A stretch of 64,000 nt of DNA from Hydrogenophaga sp. (GCF_030651625.1 NZ_JAUSCF010000024.1:282900-346899); one strand, 5' to 3'. Counted from the stretch's first letter, positions 1-9,555 are shown. Program-made: numbers and translations. The notes: generated from the letters alone by a model not told the origin.

Positions 1-95
1 CCGTGGTGCATGGCACCGATGTTACGGGCTGTTGCCACCGGGCTTGCCGCACCCCGTGAAGAACCACCGGGTACTGCTCGGGCAGACCGGGCGAT
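1..95. other. Window edge, no gene supported
   Basis: This stretch lies downstream of the stop codon of the minus-strand DUF3047 gene. Open frames that cross it are GC-driven shadows of that gene. No terminator, promoter or RNA structure could be supported, and the neighbouring gene to the left is outside the window. Confidence 0.4.
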
Positions 96-878
96 TCAGG
101 GCGCTGGCGTGGCCCACTGCAGATCGGCGATCCACGCTGTGCTGCGGCTGGCGGTGTTGTCGCTGTCAGCCCCAATGACGACGGACGTGACCATCGGAAC
201 GTCGGTCAGTGCGGTGGCCTTGCCCTGTGGCAGCTCGTCGGCGAACAGGGTGACGAAGTCCTGCGCCACGTTGCGCGACTGCGCCACCCACTGGCCCAGT
301 GGTGCACCCTTGCCCTGCAGGCTGAAGAAGCGCACACGATTGGTGTAGGGGTTGGTGCCCTGCAAGGTGGCTGGCCTGCCACTGTCCCACACGTAGCACA
401 CGGTGGCTGCAGGCAGGTTCTCTCCACTCACCCCGCGTGCGATGCGCAGCACGGTGCGCTCCATGAACGGCACGCGGTCCAGCGCGTGGTCGAACATGAC
501 ACAGACCTTGAGCGCTGCGTCGTCGCCCGACTTGGCCATCAGGTCCGGCGGGGCGGTGCCACCGGTGAGGGGCTGATCCAGCCGCCAGCGCCAGCGCAAT
601 GGCTGCGCGGGACCTTTCCAGTCGTTCACCAGTGTGCCGTAGGAGGCGTTGGTGTCCACGCGCAATGCGGACTGACCGTCGATGGCGTCGGCCTGAAACA
701 GGGTGGGGGGGATGTCGGCGTGACGCCTGGGAAAACCCACCACCCGCCAGGCCGGATGAATCGATCCGCTCTCAACGGCCACGAGCGGTGGCAGCGGGCG
801 GTCAACGGGCTGGGCCTGCGCGGCGCAACTGAGCAGCAGAAGCAACGGTGCCCAGAGGGGAGGGGTTGGGAGGGTCAT
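96..878 (-). CDS. DUF3047 domain-containing secreted protein
   Basis: About 260 residues. I chose the ATG at 878 because it is followed at once by a signal peptide (leucine-rich core, then a CAAQAQP cleavage region); an in-frame ATG at 896 and another at 932 would put extra residues before it, and the latter overlaps the upstream gene. The mature part has the look of the DUF3047 family: W-R-W-R-L strand, 'KSGDD' followed by a cysteine-valine-methionine strand, 'YVWDS' and 'NPYTNRVR' motifs, and a C-terminal 'IADLQW'. DUF3047 proteins are periplasmic and of unknown function, probably with a beta-sandwich fold. It lies 34 bases after the TVP38/flavoprotein fusion gene on the same strand and is probably co-transcribed with it. 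Confidence 0.8.
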   Translation of the reverse strand: MTLPTPPLWAPLLLLLSCAAQAQPVDRPLPPLVAVESGSIHPAWRVVGFPRRHADIPPTLFQADAIDGQSALRVDTNASYGTLVNDWKGPAQPLRWRWRLDQPLTGGTAPPDLMAKSGDDAALKVCVMFDHALDRVPFMERTVLRIARGVSGENLPAATVCYVWDSGRPATLQGTNPYTNRVRFFSLQGKGAPLGQWVAQSRNVAQDFVTLFADELPQGKATALTDVPMVTSVVIGADSDNTASRSTAWIADLQWATPAP

Positions 879-912
879 ACCGCTGGATTCGACCATGCGC
901 CAGTCGATCGGT

Positions 913-3075
913 TCAGTTCCGTTTCCAGTCATGGTATTTCTTTACCCATTCCAACATCTTTCGCGGCGCGTGCGCGCGCTTCCATTCGCCTGCTGCGTAC
1001 TTGTTGGCCTCGGCCAGCGTGGGGTATGTGTGGATGGTGCCCAGCACCTTGTTGAGCCCCAGGCCATGCTTCATGGCCATCACGTACTCCGCCAACAGGT
1101 CGCCCGCGTGTGTGCCCACGATGGTCACGCCCAGGATGGTGTCTTTCCCCGGCACGGTGAGCACCTTCACGAAGCCGTGGGCCTCGCTGTCGGCGATGGC
1201 GCGGTCGAGGTCGTCAATGCCGTACTTCGTCACTTCGAAAGGAACGCCCTTTTCTTGCGCCTCCTGCTCGTTCAAGCCCACGCGCGCCACCTCGGGGTCG
1301 ATGAAGGTGGCCCAGGGAATCACGGAATAGTCGGCCTTGAACATCTTCCATTCGCCGAACAGGGCGTTCACGGCCGCGTACCAGGCCTGGTGCGCAGCCA
1401 CATGGGTGAGCTGGTAGGGGCCCGCCACGTCGCCAGCGGCGTAGATGTTGGGGTAGAGCGTTTGCAGGTATTCGTTGGTGTCCACCGTGCGGTTGGTGGG
1501 AATGCCCAGCTCTTCCAGACCATAGCCGGTGAGACGCGCGCTGCGGCCCACGGCGCAGATCAGCTGGTCAAAAGCGATGTGAAGCGCCACGCCTTCGTGT
1601 TCAACCACCAGGATCTTTTCTCCGTCCACGCGTTCGCAGCGCAGCGCCTTGTGGTTTGTGAGCACGCTCACGCCGTCGGCTTCCAGTGCCGACTGCGCCA
1701 GTTCACTCACTTCCTCGTCTTCGCGAATCATGATGCGCGCCGCCATCTCCACCTGGGTCACCTGCGCGCCCAGGCGCGCAAAGCTCTGCGCCAGCTCGCA
1801 GCCAATCGGACCGCCACCCAGCACCACCAGCCGCTGTGGAATCTCGTCGAACTGGCCAAAGGTCTCCCACAGGGTGTCGCTGGTCACATAGCCCACGTCT
1901 TCCAGGCCAGGCAGGGGCGGTACAAAGGGTTGGGCACCGGCGGCGATCACGACGCTGCGCGTGGTCAGGGTCTGCGTGCCGCCGTCGTTGAGCGCGATCT
2001 GCACCGTCCAGGGGTTGATCAGCTTGGCGTATCCCTGCAAAACCTCCACGCCCAGGCCGGTGTAGCGCTCGATGCTGTCATGCGGTTCGATCGCACGGAT
2101 CACGTCCTGGACGCGCTGCATCACAGCCTTGAAGCTGAATGTGGGTGTGGTGTCTGACAGGCCATATTTCGACGCGTGCCGCATCTGGTGCGCGAGCTTG
2201 GCGCTCTTGATCAGCGCCTTGCTGGGCACACAACCGTAGTTGAGACAGTCTCCACCCATCTTGTGGGCCTCGATGAGTGTGACCTTGGCTTTGACCGTCG
2301 CGGCGATGTAGGCACTAACCAGCCCGCCCGCCCCCGCACCGATCACGATCAGGTTGCGGTCGAATGATTGGGGTCGCACGCTGGCCCAGCGCGCGTACAC
2401 CTTGCGCTTCTGCACCGCACTCACGATCTTGCGTGCGATCAGCGGGAACAAGCCTAGCAGCACAAACGAACCCAGCAGCGCAGGGCTCAGAATCCCTTGG
2501 AGCGAATCGATCTGCGCCAGCTGCGTGCCTGCGTTCACATACACCAGGGTGCCGGCGAGCATGCCGATCTGGCTCACGCCATAGAAGACGGCTGTCTTCA
2601 TTTGGGTCAGGCCCATCAGCAGATTGATCGCGAAGAACGGCACCACCGGGATCAGGCGCAGCGTGAACAGGTAGAACGCGCCTTCCCTTTCCACACCCTT
2701 GTTGATTTCGGCCAGCCGGTTGCCGAACTTCGCCTCCACGCTGCTGCGCAACGCATAGCGCGACACCAGAAACGCCAGCGTGGCACCGATGCTGGAGGCG
2801 AACGACACGATCAAAGTACCCCACCACAGGCCGAACAAGGCACCACCGGCGAGCGTGATGATGGTGGCCCCGGGAAGCGACAGTGCGGTCGCGGCCACGT
2901 AGACAAGGAAGTAGATTCCCACCACCTGCACAGGCTTTTGCGCGTACAGATCGGCAAAGCTCGCCTGACTTTCCTTGAGGTAAGCCAGGCTGAGAAATCG
3001 ACCCAGGTCCAGGGCGAAGAAGGCAAACACGCCCAGCAACACCACAGTCAACAGCAAGACCTTGCGAAGATTCAC
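913..3075 (-). CDS. TVP38/TMEM64 membrane domain fused to mercuric-reductase-like FAD oxidoreductase
   Basis: A 720-residue fusion. Residues 1 to about 225 form a TVP38/TMEM64 (DedA/SNARE-associated Golgi type) membrane domain with several hydrophobic helices and the 'SLPGATIITLAGGALFG' type core. From about residue 235 runs a class I pyridine nucleotide-disulfide oxidoreductase: FAD-binding GAGAGG, redox pair in GGDCLNYGC (Cys277 and Cys282), an NAD(P)-binding GGGPIGCE, the AAGDVAG FAD motif and a C-terminal dimerisation domain. The C-terminal Cys pair that binds mercury in MerA is absent, so mercury reduction is not supported. I chose the GTG at 3075 because GGGAG (3081-3085) sits five bases upstream and the protein then begins directly at the first membrane helix; an open frame continues further upstream to 3195. 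Such fusions are known in proteobacteria, with unproven substrate. It is divergent from the phosphotransferase gene. Confidence 0.88.
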   Translation of the reverse strand: MNLRKVLLLTVVLLGVFAFFALDLGRFLSLAYLKESQASFADLYAQKPVQVVGIYFLVYVAATALSLPGATIITLAGGALFGLWWGTLIVSFASSIGATLAFLVSRYALRSSVEAKFGNRLAEINKGVEREGAFYLFTLRLIPVVPFFAINLLMGLTQMKTAVFYGVSQIGMLAGTLVYVNAGTQLAQIDSLQGILSPALLGSFVLLGLFPLIARKIVSAVQKRKVYARWASVRPQSFDRNLIVIGAGAGGLVSAYIAATVKAKVTLIEAHKMGGDCLNYGCVPSKALIKSAKLAHQMRHASKYGLSDTTPTFSFKAVMQRVQDVIRAIEPHDSIERYTGLGVEVLQGYAKLINPWTVQIALNDGGTQTLTTRSVVIAAGAQPFVPPLPGLEDVGYVTSDTLWETFGQFDEIPQRLVVLGGGPIGCELAQSFARLGAQVTQVEMAARIMIREDEEVSELAQSALEADGVSVLTNHKALRCERVDGEKILVVEHEGVALHIAFDQLICAVGRSARLTGYGLEELGIPTNRTVDTNEYLQTLYPNIYAAGDVAGPYQLTHVAAHQAWYAAVNALFGEWKMFKADYSVIPWATFIDPEVARVGLNEQEAQEKGVPFEVTKYGIDDLDRAIADSEAHGFVKVLTVPGKDTILGVTIVGTHAGDLLAEYVMAMKHGLGLNKVLGTIHTYPTLAEANKYAAGEWKRAHAPRKMLEWVKKYHDWKRN

Positions 3076-3259
3076 GACAACTCCCAGTGGATCGATGCCG
3101 ATGAGTCGCAACGATGCGGCGATTCTTACATTGCCCGTGTCCCTGCGCCGGTTGTGCAGGTCGTTCACCCCATGGCCCGCTTCAACCCGGATCATCGCCG
3201 GTCACCAGCACTTGCGACACACTTGACCCATCCTCCATCACCAACGCAACCCACGCTGC

Positions 3260-4327
3260 ATGTCGTCCGCCTTCCATTTCCAGCCGCTTTGCGCGCACTT
3301 GCATCAGGCGCTGCGCGAGGCTTCCCATCCGCTGGCCGATGCCAGGCTCGTGCCTTTGCCTGACAAGGGCCTGGCCCACGACCATGTGCGGCTGGTGGAC
3401 ACTGGCGTGCTGGCTCGGGTGCCGAAGCAAAGCCAGATGGGGCTGGCGGCGCGCGACAACCTGTCCTACCAGTGCGCTTGTTTCGAGCGGGCTTCAGCCA
3501 GCGGCCATACCCCTCGTTTGCACGGCTGGTTTGCGCCCTCCGATCATTTGCCGCGAGGCGCTTTGCTGGTCGAAGAGATCATCGGCAGATCAGCCCTTTT
3601 GCCACAAGACCTCGACGCCATCGCAGACGCAATGGCCGCCTGGCATCGCCTTCCCCTGCCTGCCAAAGCCGTCCGTGCGCCTTTGCTCAATGCGGATGAT
3701 CCCCTGCGCGCCCTGGTGACAGAAATCGAGACCCAGGCTGCCCACTTGCCATCAGCTGCCATGGATGCCTCGGTGTCGCAGGCCATCCAGTCGCAGCTCA
3801 CTCAACTGCGGCGTTTGTGCGAGCAAGGCGAACGCCCCGCGCGGCGCCTGATCGCCTTTGACGGTCACCCGGGCAATTTTCTGGTGCGTGCCGACGGGTC
3901 TGCCGTGCTCGTCGACCTGGAGAAATGCCGCTACAGCTACCCCGCGCTGGACCTGGCCCATGCCACGCTCTACACCTCCACCACCTGGGACGCTGATTCG
4001 CATGCGGTGCTCACGCCAGACGAGACCATCGGTTTCTATCGGCGATGGACGCAAGCGGTGGGCGATACCGTGCCCGACGCCCAGACCTGGCACGTGCCGC
4101 TGCGCCGCGCCATGTGGTTGTGGTCGGTGACCTGGTGTGCCAAGTGGCGTGTGCTGTCCGGGCAAGCCAGTGTGGCAGGGGCCGACGGCGAAGACTGGTC
4201 GACAGAGTGCAGCGAAGCGGCACTGGTGGCCCATGTGCGCGATCGGGTGGACCACTACCTGGGCAAGACGGTGGTGCGGCAGATGCTCGACGAGTTCGAT
4301 GTGTTGGAGCGCGAGTTGCGCCCATGA
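3260..4327 (+). CDS. APH/choline-kinase-like phosphotransferase
   Basis: A 355-residue protein of the aminoglycoside phosphotransferase (APH) fold. The catalytic loop is visible as FDGHPGNFLV (Asp201, His203, Asn206) and the metal-binding aspartate as VDLEK (Asp219). The glycine-rich N-terminal half is poorly conserved, as is usual for this superfamily. It would transfer phosphate from ATP to a small hydroxyl compound; the family also contains sugar, choline and amino-alcohol kinases, and nothing here points to antibiotics. Its TGA overlaps the ATG of the next gene (ATGA at 4324), so it is translationally coupled to the transferase fusion and, through it, to the nucleoside hydrolase. This suggests a sugar or nucleoside-derived substrate, which is inference. 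Confidence 0.82.
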   Translation: MSSAFHFQPLCAHLHQALREASHPLADARLVPLPDKGLAHDHVRLVDTGVLARVPKQSQMGLAARDNLSYQCACFERASASGHTPRLHGWFAPSDHLPRGALLVEEIIGRSALLPQDLDAIADAMAAWHRLPLPAKAVRAPLLNADDPLRALVTEIETQAAHLPSAAMDASVSQAIQSQLTQLRRLCEQGERPARRLIAFDGHPGNFLVRADGSAVLVDLEKCRYSYPALDLAHATLYTSTTWDADSHAVLTPDETIGFYRRWTQAVGDTVPDAQTWHVPLRRAMWLWSVTWCAKWRVLSGQASVAGADGEDWSTECSEAALVAHVRDRVDHYLGKTVVRQMLDEFDVLERELRP

Positions 4328-5676
4328 AGCTCGCGATCGTGCTGCCGGTGCTGAACGAAGGTGCCTTGCTGGCCACGCGCCTGCATGGCCTGGCTGGTCT
4401 GCGCGCGCGGGGTGCGCGGGTGGTGGTGGCCGATGGTGGCAGCCACGACGACACGCTGGCCATTGCGCATCCGCTGGCCGACGCGGTGGTGAGCGCGCCA
4501 CGTGGCCGAGCTGCCCAGATGAACGTCGGTGCCTATGTCGCTGCCCGGATCGGATGCGACACTTTGTTGTTCCTGCATGCGGACACGGTGCTGCCACCGG
4601 ATGCCGGTGCGCTGATCCAACAAGCACTTGCGCGTGGCGGAGGCTGGGGTCGCTTCGACGTGCGCATCGAGGGCCACCACCCCTTGCTGGGCATGGTGGC
4701 CGCGTTCATGAATGCGCGATCCCGTCTCACCGGCATTGCCACCGGCGACCAGGCGGTGTTCGTGCAGCGCCGCTTGTTCGAATCCCTGGGTGGTTTCGCT
4801 CCCATCACTTTGATGGAAGACGTGGAACTCAGCAGCCGCTTGCGCCGCGTATCGCCACCGGCCTGCCTCGCTGCACACGTCACCACGTCTGGCCGCCGTT
4901 GGGACACGAATGGCTTCTGGCGCACCTTGGGCCTGATGTGGCGGTTGCGCGCTGCCTATGCGCTGGGCGCTGACCCTGCAACGCTTGCAAGGCGCTATGG
5001 TTATCACACGCGGGCTGGCGCAGCGGTGGCGGTGATGGCCAAGGCGCCGGTGGCGGGGCTGGCCAAGACACGGTTGATACCCTTGCTGGGGGCGACCGGT
5101 GCGGCTCGCGCACAGCGACGTTTCGCCTTGCAGGCCATGGCCACGGTGCGCCATGCCGCCACCGGGCCGCTCACGGTGTGGTGTGCGCCCGATGCACGAC
5201 ACCGCTTTTTCCGGAGCTTGCAGAACCGCCGTGGTGTGGCGTGTCTGGCGCAGCCGGCGGGCGACCTGGGGGAACGAATGTCTGTCGCAATGAAGACCCA
5301 CTTTCAGGATCACTCACGTTTGCCCCTGCTCATTGTGGGCACTGACTGCCCGGCGCTCATGCCCTCGCATCTGCAGGAGGCGGCTGACGCATTGCAGGCC
5401 CACGACGCTGTGGTGATCCCGGCGGAAGACGGCGGCTATGTGCTGATCGGCCTCGCCAGACCCCTGCCCAAGGTGTTCGAACGCGTGGACTGGAGCACCG
5501 ACCGAGTGCTTGCACAGACCCGGGAACGCCTGAGAGAAGCTGAAGCCAACTGGCATGAAATGCCCACCCTCTGGGACGTGGACGAGCCCGCCGACTGGCA
5601 GCGCTGGCAGGCCATTCATGCAACAGGCGCCTCTCCCACCGAACCCGAATTCGGTCCTCCTGACCATCGAACATGA
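4324..5676 (+). CDS. Fused glycosyltransferase: TIGR04283-type GT2 domain plus TIGR04282-type domain
   Basis: A 450-residue fusion of two domains that are often separate neighbouring genes. Residues 1-225 are a family 2 glycosyltransferase: 'VLPVLNEG' start, 'VADGGS' nucleotide-binding strand, HAD (85-87) in place of DXD, 'GDQAVF' and 'MEDVEL' (164-169). Residues from about 234 on match the DUF2064/TIGR04282 type: 'AVMAKAPVAGLAKTRL', then 'GTDCPAL', 'PAEDGGYVLIGL' and a conserved 'VDWST'; this is a nucleotidyltransferase-like GT-A fold. Both families are named for association with radical SAM/selenodomain proteins and with arsenosugar biosynthesis. The ATG at 4324 was chosen because it overlaps the upstream stop and begins at the first beta strand; the open frame itself extends back to 4045 inside the previous gene. 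It overlaps the next gene by ATGA. Confidence 0.9.
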   Translation: MKLAIVLPVLNEGALLATRLHGLAGLRARGARVVVADGGSHDDTLAIAHPLADAVVSAPRGRAAQMNVGAYVAARIGCDTLLFLHADTVLPPDAGALIQQALARGGGWGRFDVRIEGHHPLLGMVAAFMNARSRLTGIATGDQAVFVQRRLFESLGGFAPITLMEDVELSSRLRRVSPPACLAAHVTTSGRRWDTNGFWRTLGLMWRLRAAYALGADPATLARRYGYHTRAGAAVAVMAKAPVAGLAKTRLIPLLGATGAARAQRRFALQAMATVRHAATGPLTVWCAPDARHRFFRSLQNRRGVACLAQPAGDLGERMSVAMKTHFQDHSRLPLLIVGTDCPALMPSHLQEAADALQAHDAVVIPAEDGGYVLIGLARPLPKVFERVDWSTDRVLAQTRERLREAEANWHEMPTLWDVDEPADWQRWQAIHATGASPTEPEFGPPDHRT

Positions 5677-6683
5677 AAACTGCCTCACACCGTTCCACCA
5701 CCTGGTACCAGCAACGTCTCGCACCTCCTGCTGGCCCGGTTCGCGTCGTCATCGACACCGACGCGGCCAACGAGATCGACGACCAGTTCGCCATCGCCTG
5801 GGCCATGTGCCGGCCGGACAGGCTCCGGGTGGCTGGCCTGTACGCCGCGCCGTTCTCCTTCGCTCACCGCCGATCCATCCTGCCCCTCGCGTCAGCCGAT
5901 GATCCGGCCTTCGCGCCTCCCGGGGTGGGCATGGCGCGCAGCTTCGACGAGATCCACAGGGTGCTCGACCTGCTGGGCGACCCGGTCAGTGTGGCGGCGA
6001 AGGCGCAGGTATGCCGGGGCAGCGAGGGCTACCTGTCAGGGCCTGGGCAGCCGCTGCACAGCGCCGCTGTGGATCACCTGATCGCCACCGCACGCGAACA
6101 CGCCGCCGACGGGCCGCCGCTTTATGTGATGGCCCTGGGCTGTGTGACCAACATCGCCAGCGCGCTCATGCTGGCGCCCGATCTGATCGACCGCATCGTC
6201 GTGGTGTGGACCAGCGGCTACCCCAGCCACGCTCCCTGGCCCAACACCAGCCTCAACCTGGAGCAAGACCTGTGGGCCAGTCAGTGGCTGTTCGACTGCG
6301 GCGTGCCGCTGGTCTACCTGCCCGGCTACCACGTGGGCGCCCAGCTTCGTTTGTCGCTGCCAGAGATGCAGCGCCACGTGCAGGGGCGAGGCGCCATCGG
6401 CGACGAGCTGTACCGGCTCTACACGCACAACCCGCTGTGGGCCATCCTGGGCCAGACCGGTGCGGAGCCTTACAGCTGGGTGATCTGGGACATCATTTGC
6501 GTGGCCTGGCTGCTCAACCCCGACTGGGTGCCGAGCGGTCTTGTGGACACACCCCGACTGGGCGACGACCTGCGCTGGTTGGCCGATGCGACAAGCCTAC
6601 CCATGCGCGAGGCCTACGCGGTGCAGCGTGATGCCATCTTCTCTGCGTTCTTCGCGCAGGCGCTGGGCGATGGCGGTTCATGA
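5673..6683 (+). CDS. Inosine-uridine preferring nucleoside hydrolase family protein
   Basis: A 336-residue protein with the calcium-binding signature of nucleoside N-ribohydrolases near the N-terminus: 'VVIDTDAANEIDDQFA' (Asp28, Asp30, Asp36, Asp37). The family cleaves the N-glycosidic bond of ribonucleosides to give free base and ribose. A later 'ALGCVTNIASAL' stretch also fits the family (usual PLTNIA). No signal peptide is seen, so it should act in the cytoplasm. It begins with an ATGA overlap with the transferase fusion, making a three-gene coupled unit with the phosphotransferase. In that company the substrate may be a modified nucleoside rather than inosine or uridine; this is inference. 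Confidence 0.88.
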   Translation: MKTASHRSTTWYQQRLAPPAGPVRVVIDTDAANEIDDQFAIAWAMCRPDRLRVAGLYAAPFSFAHRRSILPLASADDPAFAPPGVGMARSFDEIHRVLDLLGDPVSVAAKAQVCRGSEGYLSGPGQPLHSAAVDHLIATAREHAADGPPLYVMALGCVTNIASALMLAPDLIDRIVVVWTSGYPSHAPWPNTSLNLEQDLWASQWLFDCGVPLVYLPGYHVGAQLRLSLPEMQRHVQGRGAIGDELYRLYTHNPLWAILGQTGAEPYSWVIWDIICVAWLLNPDWVPSGLVDTPRLGDDLRWLADATSLPMREAYAVQRDAIFSAFFAQALGDGGS

Positions 6684-6785
6684 CAAAAGTGCATGCCGAG
6701 ATCGAAGCGAACGTATCCTTGCGGCAGGTCAACGCTGAAGCCTGAAAAGGTGGAAGACCTGCGCAGCGTCAGTTAAGGTTCGTCC

Positions 6786-9542
6786 ATGGCGCATTCTTCA
6801 CACACATCACAGTCGAACCAGACCTCGTCATCCGGAACCTCTCCAGGGCAGGATGCCAAGGCATGGCACACGTTGACACCTGAGAAGGCTGTGCAGGCGT
6901 TGGAGGCTTCCCCTGATGGCCTGTCGACGGACGAAGCCCGACAGCGTCAACAGCAGTACGGAGCCAACCGGCTCGATGCCGTGGCGCCGCCGCAGCTGTG
7001 GCGTCGCGTGGCCGCGCAGTTTCACAACCTGCTGATCTACGTGCTCATGGCCGCTGCCGCCACGACCGCTCTGATCGGGCACGGTCTCGACGCCGCAGTG
7101 ATCATGGCCGTGGTGCTGCTCAATGTAGGCATTGGCGTATTGCAGGAGGGCAAAGCCGAGAAGGCGCTGCAGGCCATCCGCCATTTGCTGGCACCCCATG
7201 CCATGGTGTTGCGCGACGGACGCACCAACGAGATTGACGCCGCTGATCTGGTGCCCGGTGATGTGGTGCAGCTGGCATCAGGTGATAGCGTGCCAGCCGA
7301 CGTCCGCCTGCTGAGGGTGCACAACTTGCGGGTGGATGAATCCGCGCTCACTGGCGAATCCATGCCGGTGGACAAAGCGCTGGCCGAGGTGGAAACCGAC
7401 GCCGCCCTGGGTGACCGCCTGTGCATGGCCTACGCCGGCACGCTGGTCACGCAGGGGCAGGCGCGCGCACTGGTGGTGGCCACGGGCGCGGCGACCGAGA
7501 TGGGTCGTATCGGGCATCTGCTCACCACCGTGGAGCAGACCACCACACCGCTGGTGCGCCAGATGACCCAGCTCGCTCGCTGGATCACGCTGGCCGTGAT
7601 GGGCGCAGCGGCAGCCCTGTTTGCTTACGGCACTGCCGTGCGTGGCCTGCCGATGGCCGAGATGTTCATGACCGCCGTGGGGTTGGCCGTGGCCGCGATT
7701 CCCGAAGGCCTGCCCGCCATCATGTCCATCACACTGGCCATCGGTGTGCAACGCATGGCCTCACGGCACGCCGTGGTGCGACGCCTGCCGGCGGTGGAGA
7801 CCCTGGGTTCGGTCACGGTGATCTGTTCGGACAAGACCGGCACGCTCACCCGCAACGAAATGACGGTGCAGCAGGTGGTGCTGGCTGGCCAGACCATTGA
7901 GGTGGCAGGTGCGGGTTACGCGCCGGAAGGCGCACTGCAAAGGGGCGACCATCATCTGCAGTCTGCCGAGTTGTTCCGCGAAGCTCCCGCGCTGCTTGCA
8001 CTGGCCGAGGCCGCTGCACTGTGCAACGACGCCAGCCTGCACCGCGAGTCGCCCGACGGCGGCTGGCAGCTGGCAGGGGACCCGACCGAGGGGGCGCTGC
8101 TCACCCTGGCCATGAAGGCGGGTATCGACCCGCAGGAACTGGCACGCGACCGGCCTCGCGTGAACGTGATTCCCTTCGAATCCGAACATCGATACATGGC
8201 CACGTTGCACCGCGATGCCGATGGCTGTGTCGCTCTGCTCAAAGGTGCACCTGAACGTGTGCTGGCCATGTGCGAGTCCCAGCTCACAGCCGATGGAGCA
8301 GTCGAACCCATGGACGCCGACGCCTGGGAGCAAGCGATCGATGCCCAGGCGCGTGCCGGTCGCCGTGTGCTGGCACTGGCTCGCAAGCCGGGGATGGACG
8401 AGACGAGCTTTGGTCCCGACGACGTGGCCCGGGGACTCACGCTGATGGGGCTGGTGGGCATCATCGATCCGCCACGCGACGAGGCGGTGCGCGCCGTGGC
8501 GCAGTGCCGCGCAGCAGGCATTCGCGTGAAGATGATCACCGGTGATCATGGTGTGACCGCCAGCGCCATCGCCGGGCAACTCGGCATGGGCGAGGGCCTG
8601 CGCGCCGTCACTGGCCCGGAGATCGGCGCCGCCAGCGACGCTGCCCTGCAGCAGCTGGTGCTGGAGGTGGACGTGTTTGCCCGCGCCAGCCCGGAACACA
8701 AGTTGCGCCTGGTGCGTGCCTTGCAAGCTCAGGGTGAGGTGGTGGCCATGACCGGCGACGGGGTGAATGACGCACCCGCGCTCAAGCAGGCCGACGTGGG
8801 TGTGGCCATGGGCCGCAAGGGCACCGAGGCCGCCAAACAGGCCGGTGCGGTCGTGCTGGCAGACGACAACTTTGCCTCCATTGCACACGCGGTGGAAGAG
8901 GGGCGCACCGTCTACGACAACCTGCGCAAGACCGTGACCTTCCTGCTGCCGATCAATGGAGGCGAGTCGCTGTCTTTGCTGGCCGCCGTTCTGTTCGGCC
9001 TGGCGCTGCCCATCCTGCCGGCTCAGATCCTGTGGGTCAACATGGTGAGCTCGGTCGCGCTGGCCATGGTGCTGGCGTTCGAGCCCACCGAACCCGACGT
9101 CATGCGCAGGCCCCCACGCTCACCCACCGAACCCATGCTGTCGCCTTTTGTGATCTGGCGCGTGGGGCTGGTGTCGATATTGTTCCTGTTCGGCATCTTC
9201 GGTTCGTACCGCTGGGCGCTGGCTTCTGGCGCCGAGGTGGAGACGGCGCGCACCATGGCGGTCAATGCCCTGGTTTCCATGGAGGTGTTCTACCTGTTCA
9301 GCGTGCGCTTCCTGAAGTCGCCGTCGTTCACCTGGGTGGGCGTGCAGGGCACACCACGCGTGCTGGCTGCGGTGGCGGGTGTGGTGGTGTTGCAGGCGCT
9401 GTTCACCTATGCGCCTTTCATGCAGATCTTGTTCAACACCCGCGCGCTCAGCCTGCAGCAGTTGCTGGTGTGTGCGGGCATTGGGGTGGCGGTGCTGGTG
9501 GTGCTGGAGGTGGAGAAGGCTGTGCTTCGGCGAACTCACTGA
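6786..9542 (+). CDS. P2-type cation-transporting ATPase
   Basis: A 918-residue P-type ATPase. In order: N-terminal cation ATPase domain (about 25-95), actuator domain with TGES (189-192), helix M4 with PEGLP (306-310), phosphorylation site DKTGT (Asp349), nucleotide-binding domain, hinge TGDGVND (656-662), and a C-terminal domain with several membrane helices. PEGLP in M4 and the lack of an N-terminal heavy-metal-binding domain or CPX motif place it in the P2 group (calcium- or sodium-type), not among copper/zinc pumps. The transported ion cannot be read with confidence. An AAGG stands 13 bases before the ATG. It is separated by 102 bases from the nucleoside hydrolase gene and followed by a repeat-rich spacer, so it may be transcribed on its own. 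Confidence 0.92.
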   Translation: MAHSSHTSQSNQTSSSGTSPGQDAKAWHTLTPEKAVQALEASPDGLSTDEARQRQQQYGANRLDAVAPPQLWRRVAAQFHNLLIYVLMAAAATTALIGHGLDAAVIMAVVLLNVGIGVLQEGKAEKALQAIRHLLAPHAMVLRDGRTNEIDAADLVPGDVVQLASGDSVPADVRLLRVHNLRVDESALTGESMPVDKALAEVETDAALGDRLCMAYAGTLVTQGQARALVVATGAATEMGRIGHLLTTVEQTTTPLVRQMTQLARWITLAVMGAAAALFAYGTAVRGLPMAEMFMTAVGLAVAAIPEGLPAIMSITLAIGVQRMASRHAVVRRLPAVETLGSVTVICSDKTGTLTRNEMTVQQVVLAGQTIEVAGAGYAPEGALQRGDHHLQSAELFREAPALLALAEAAALCNDASLHRESPDGGWQLAGDPTEGALLTLAMKAGIDPQELARDRPRVNVIPFESEHRYMATLHRDADGCVALLKGAPERVLAMCESQLTADGAVEPMDADAWEQAIDAQARAGRRVLALARKPGMDETSFGPDDVARGLTLMGLVGIIDPPRDEAVRAVAQCRAAGIRVKMITGDHGVTASAIAGQLGMGEGLRAVTGPEIGAASDAALQQLVLEVDVFARASPEHKLRLVRALQAQGEVVAMTGDGVNDAPALKQADVGVAMGRKGTEAAKQAGAVVLADDNFASIAHAVEEGRTVYDNLRKTVTFLLPINGGESLSLLAAVLFGLALPILPAQILWVNMVSSVALAMVLAFEPTEPDVMRRPPRSPTEPMLSPFVIWRVGLVSILFLFGIFGSYRWALASGAEVETARTMAVNALVSMEVFYLFSVRFLKSPSFTWVGVQGTPRVLAAVAGVVVLQALFTYAPFMQILFNTRALSLQQLLVCAGIGVAVLVVLEVEKAVLRRTH

Positions 9543-9555
9543 GGGCTTCTTCTTG

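Noticed and set aside
895..2157. A 420-codon open frame on the plus strand
   Set aside because: It is antisense to the TVP38-flavoprotein gene, with shadow composition and no motifs.
913..3075. Mercuric reductase (merA) and a mercury resistance locus
   Set aside because: The C-terminal mercury-binding cysteine pair is missing and no merR, merT or merP is present.
3260..4327. Aminoglycoside resistance gene
   Set aside because: The fold is APH-like, but the N-terminal half does not resemble known resistance enzymes and the coupled genes point to sugar or nucleoside metabolism.
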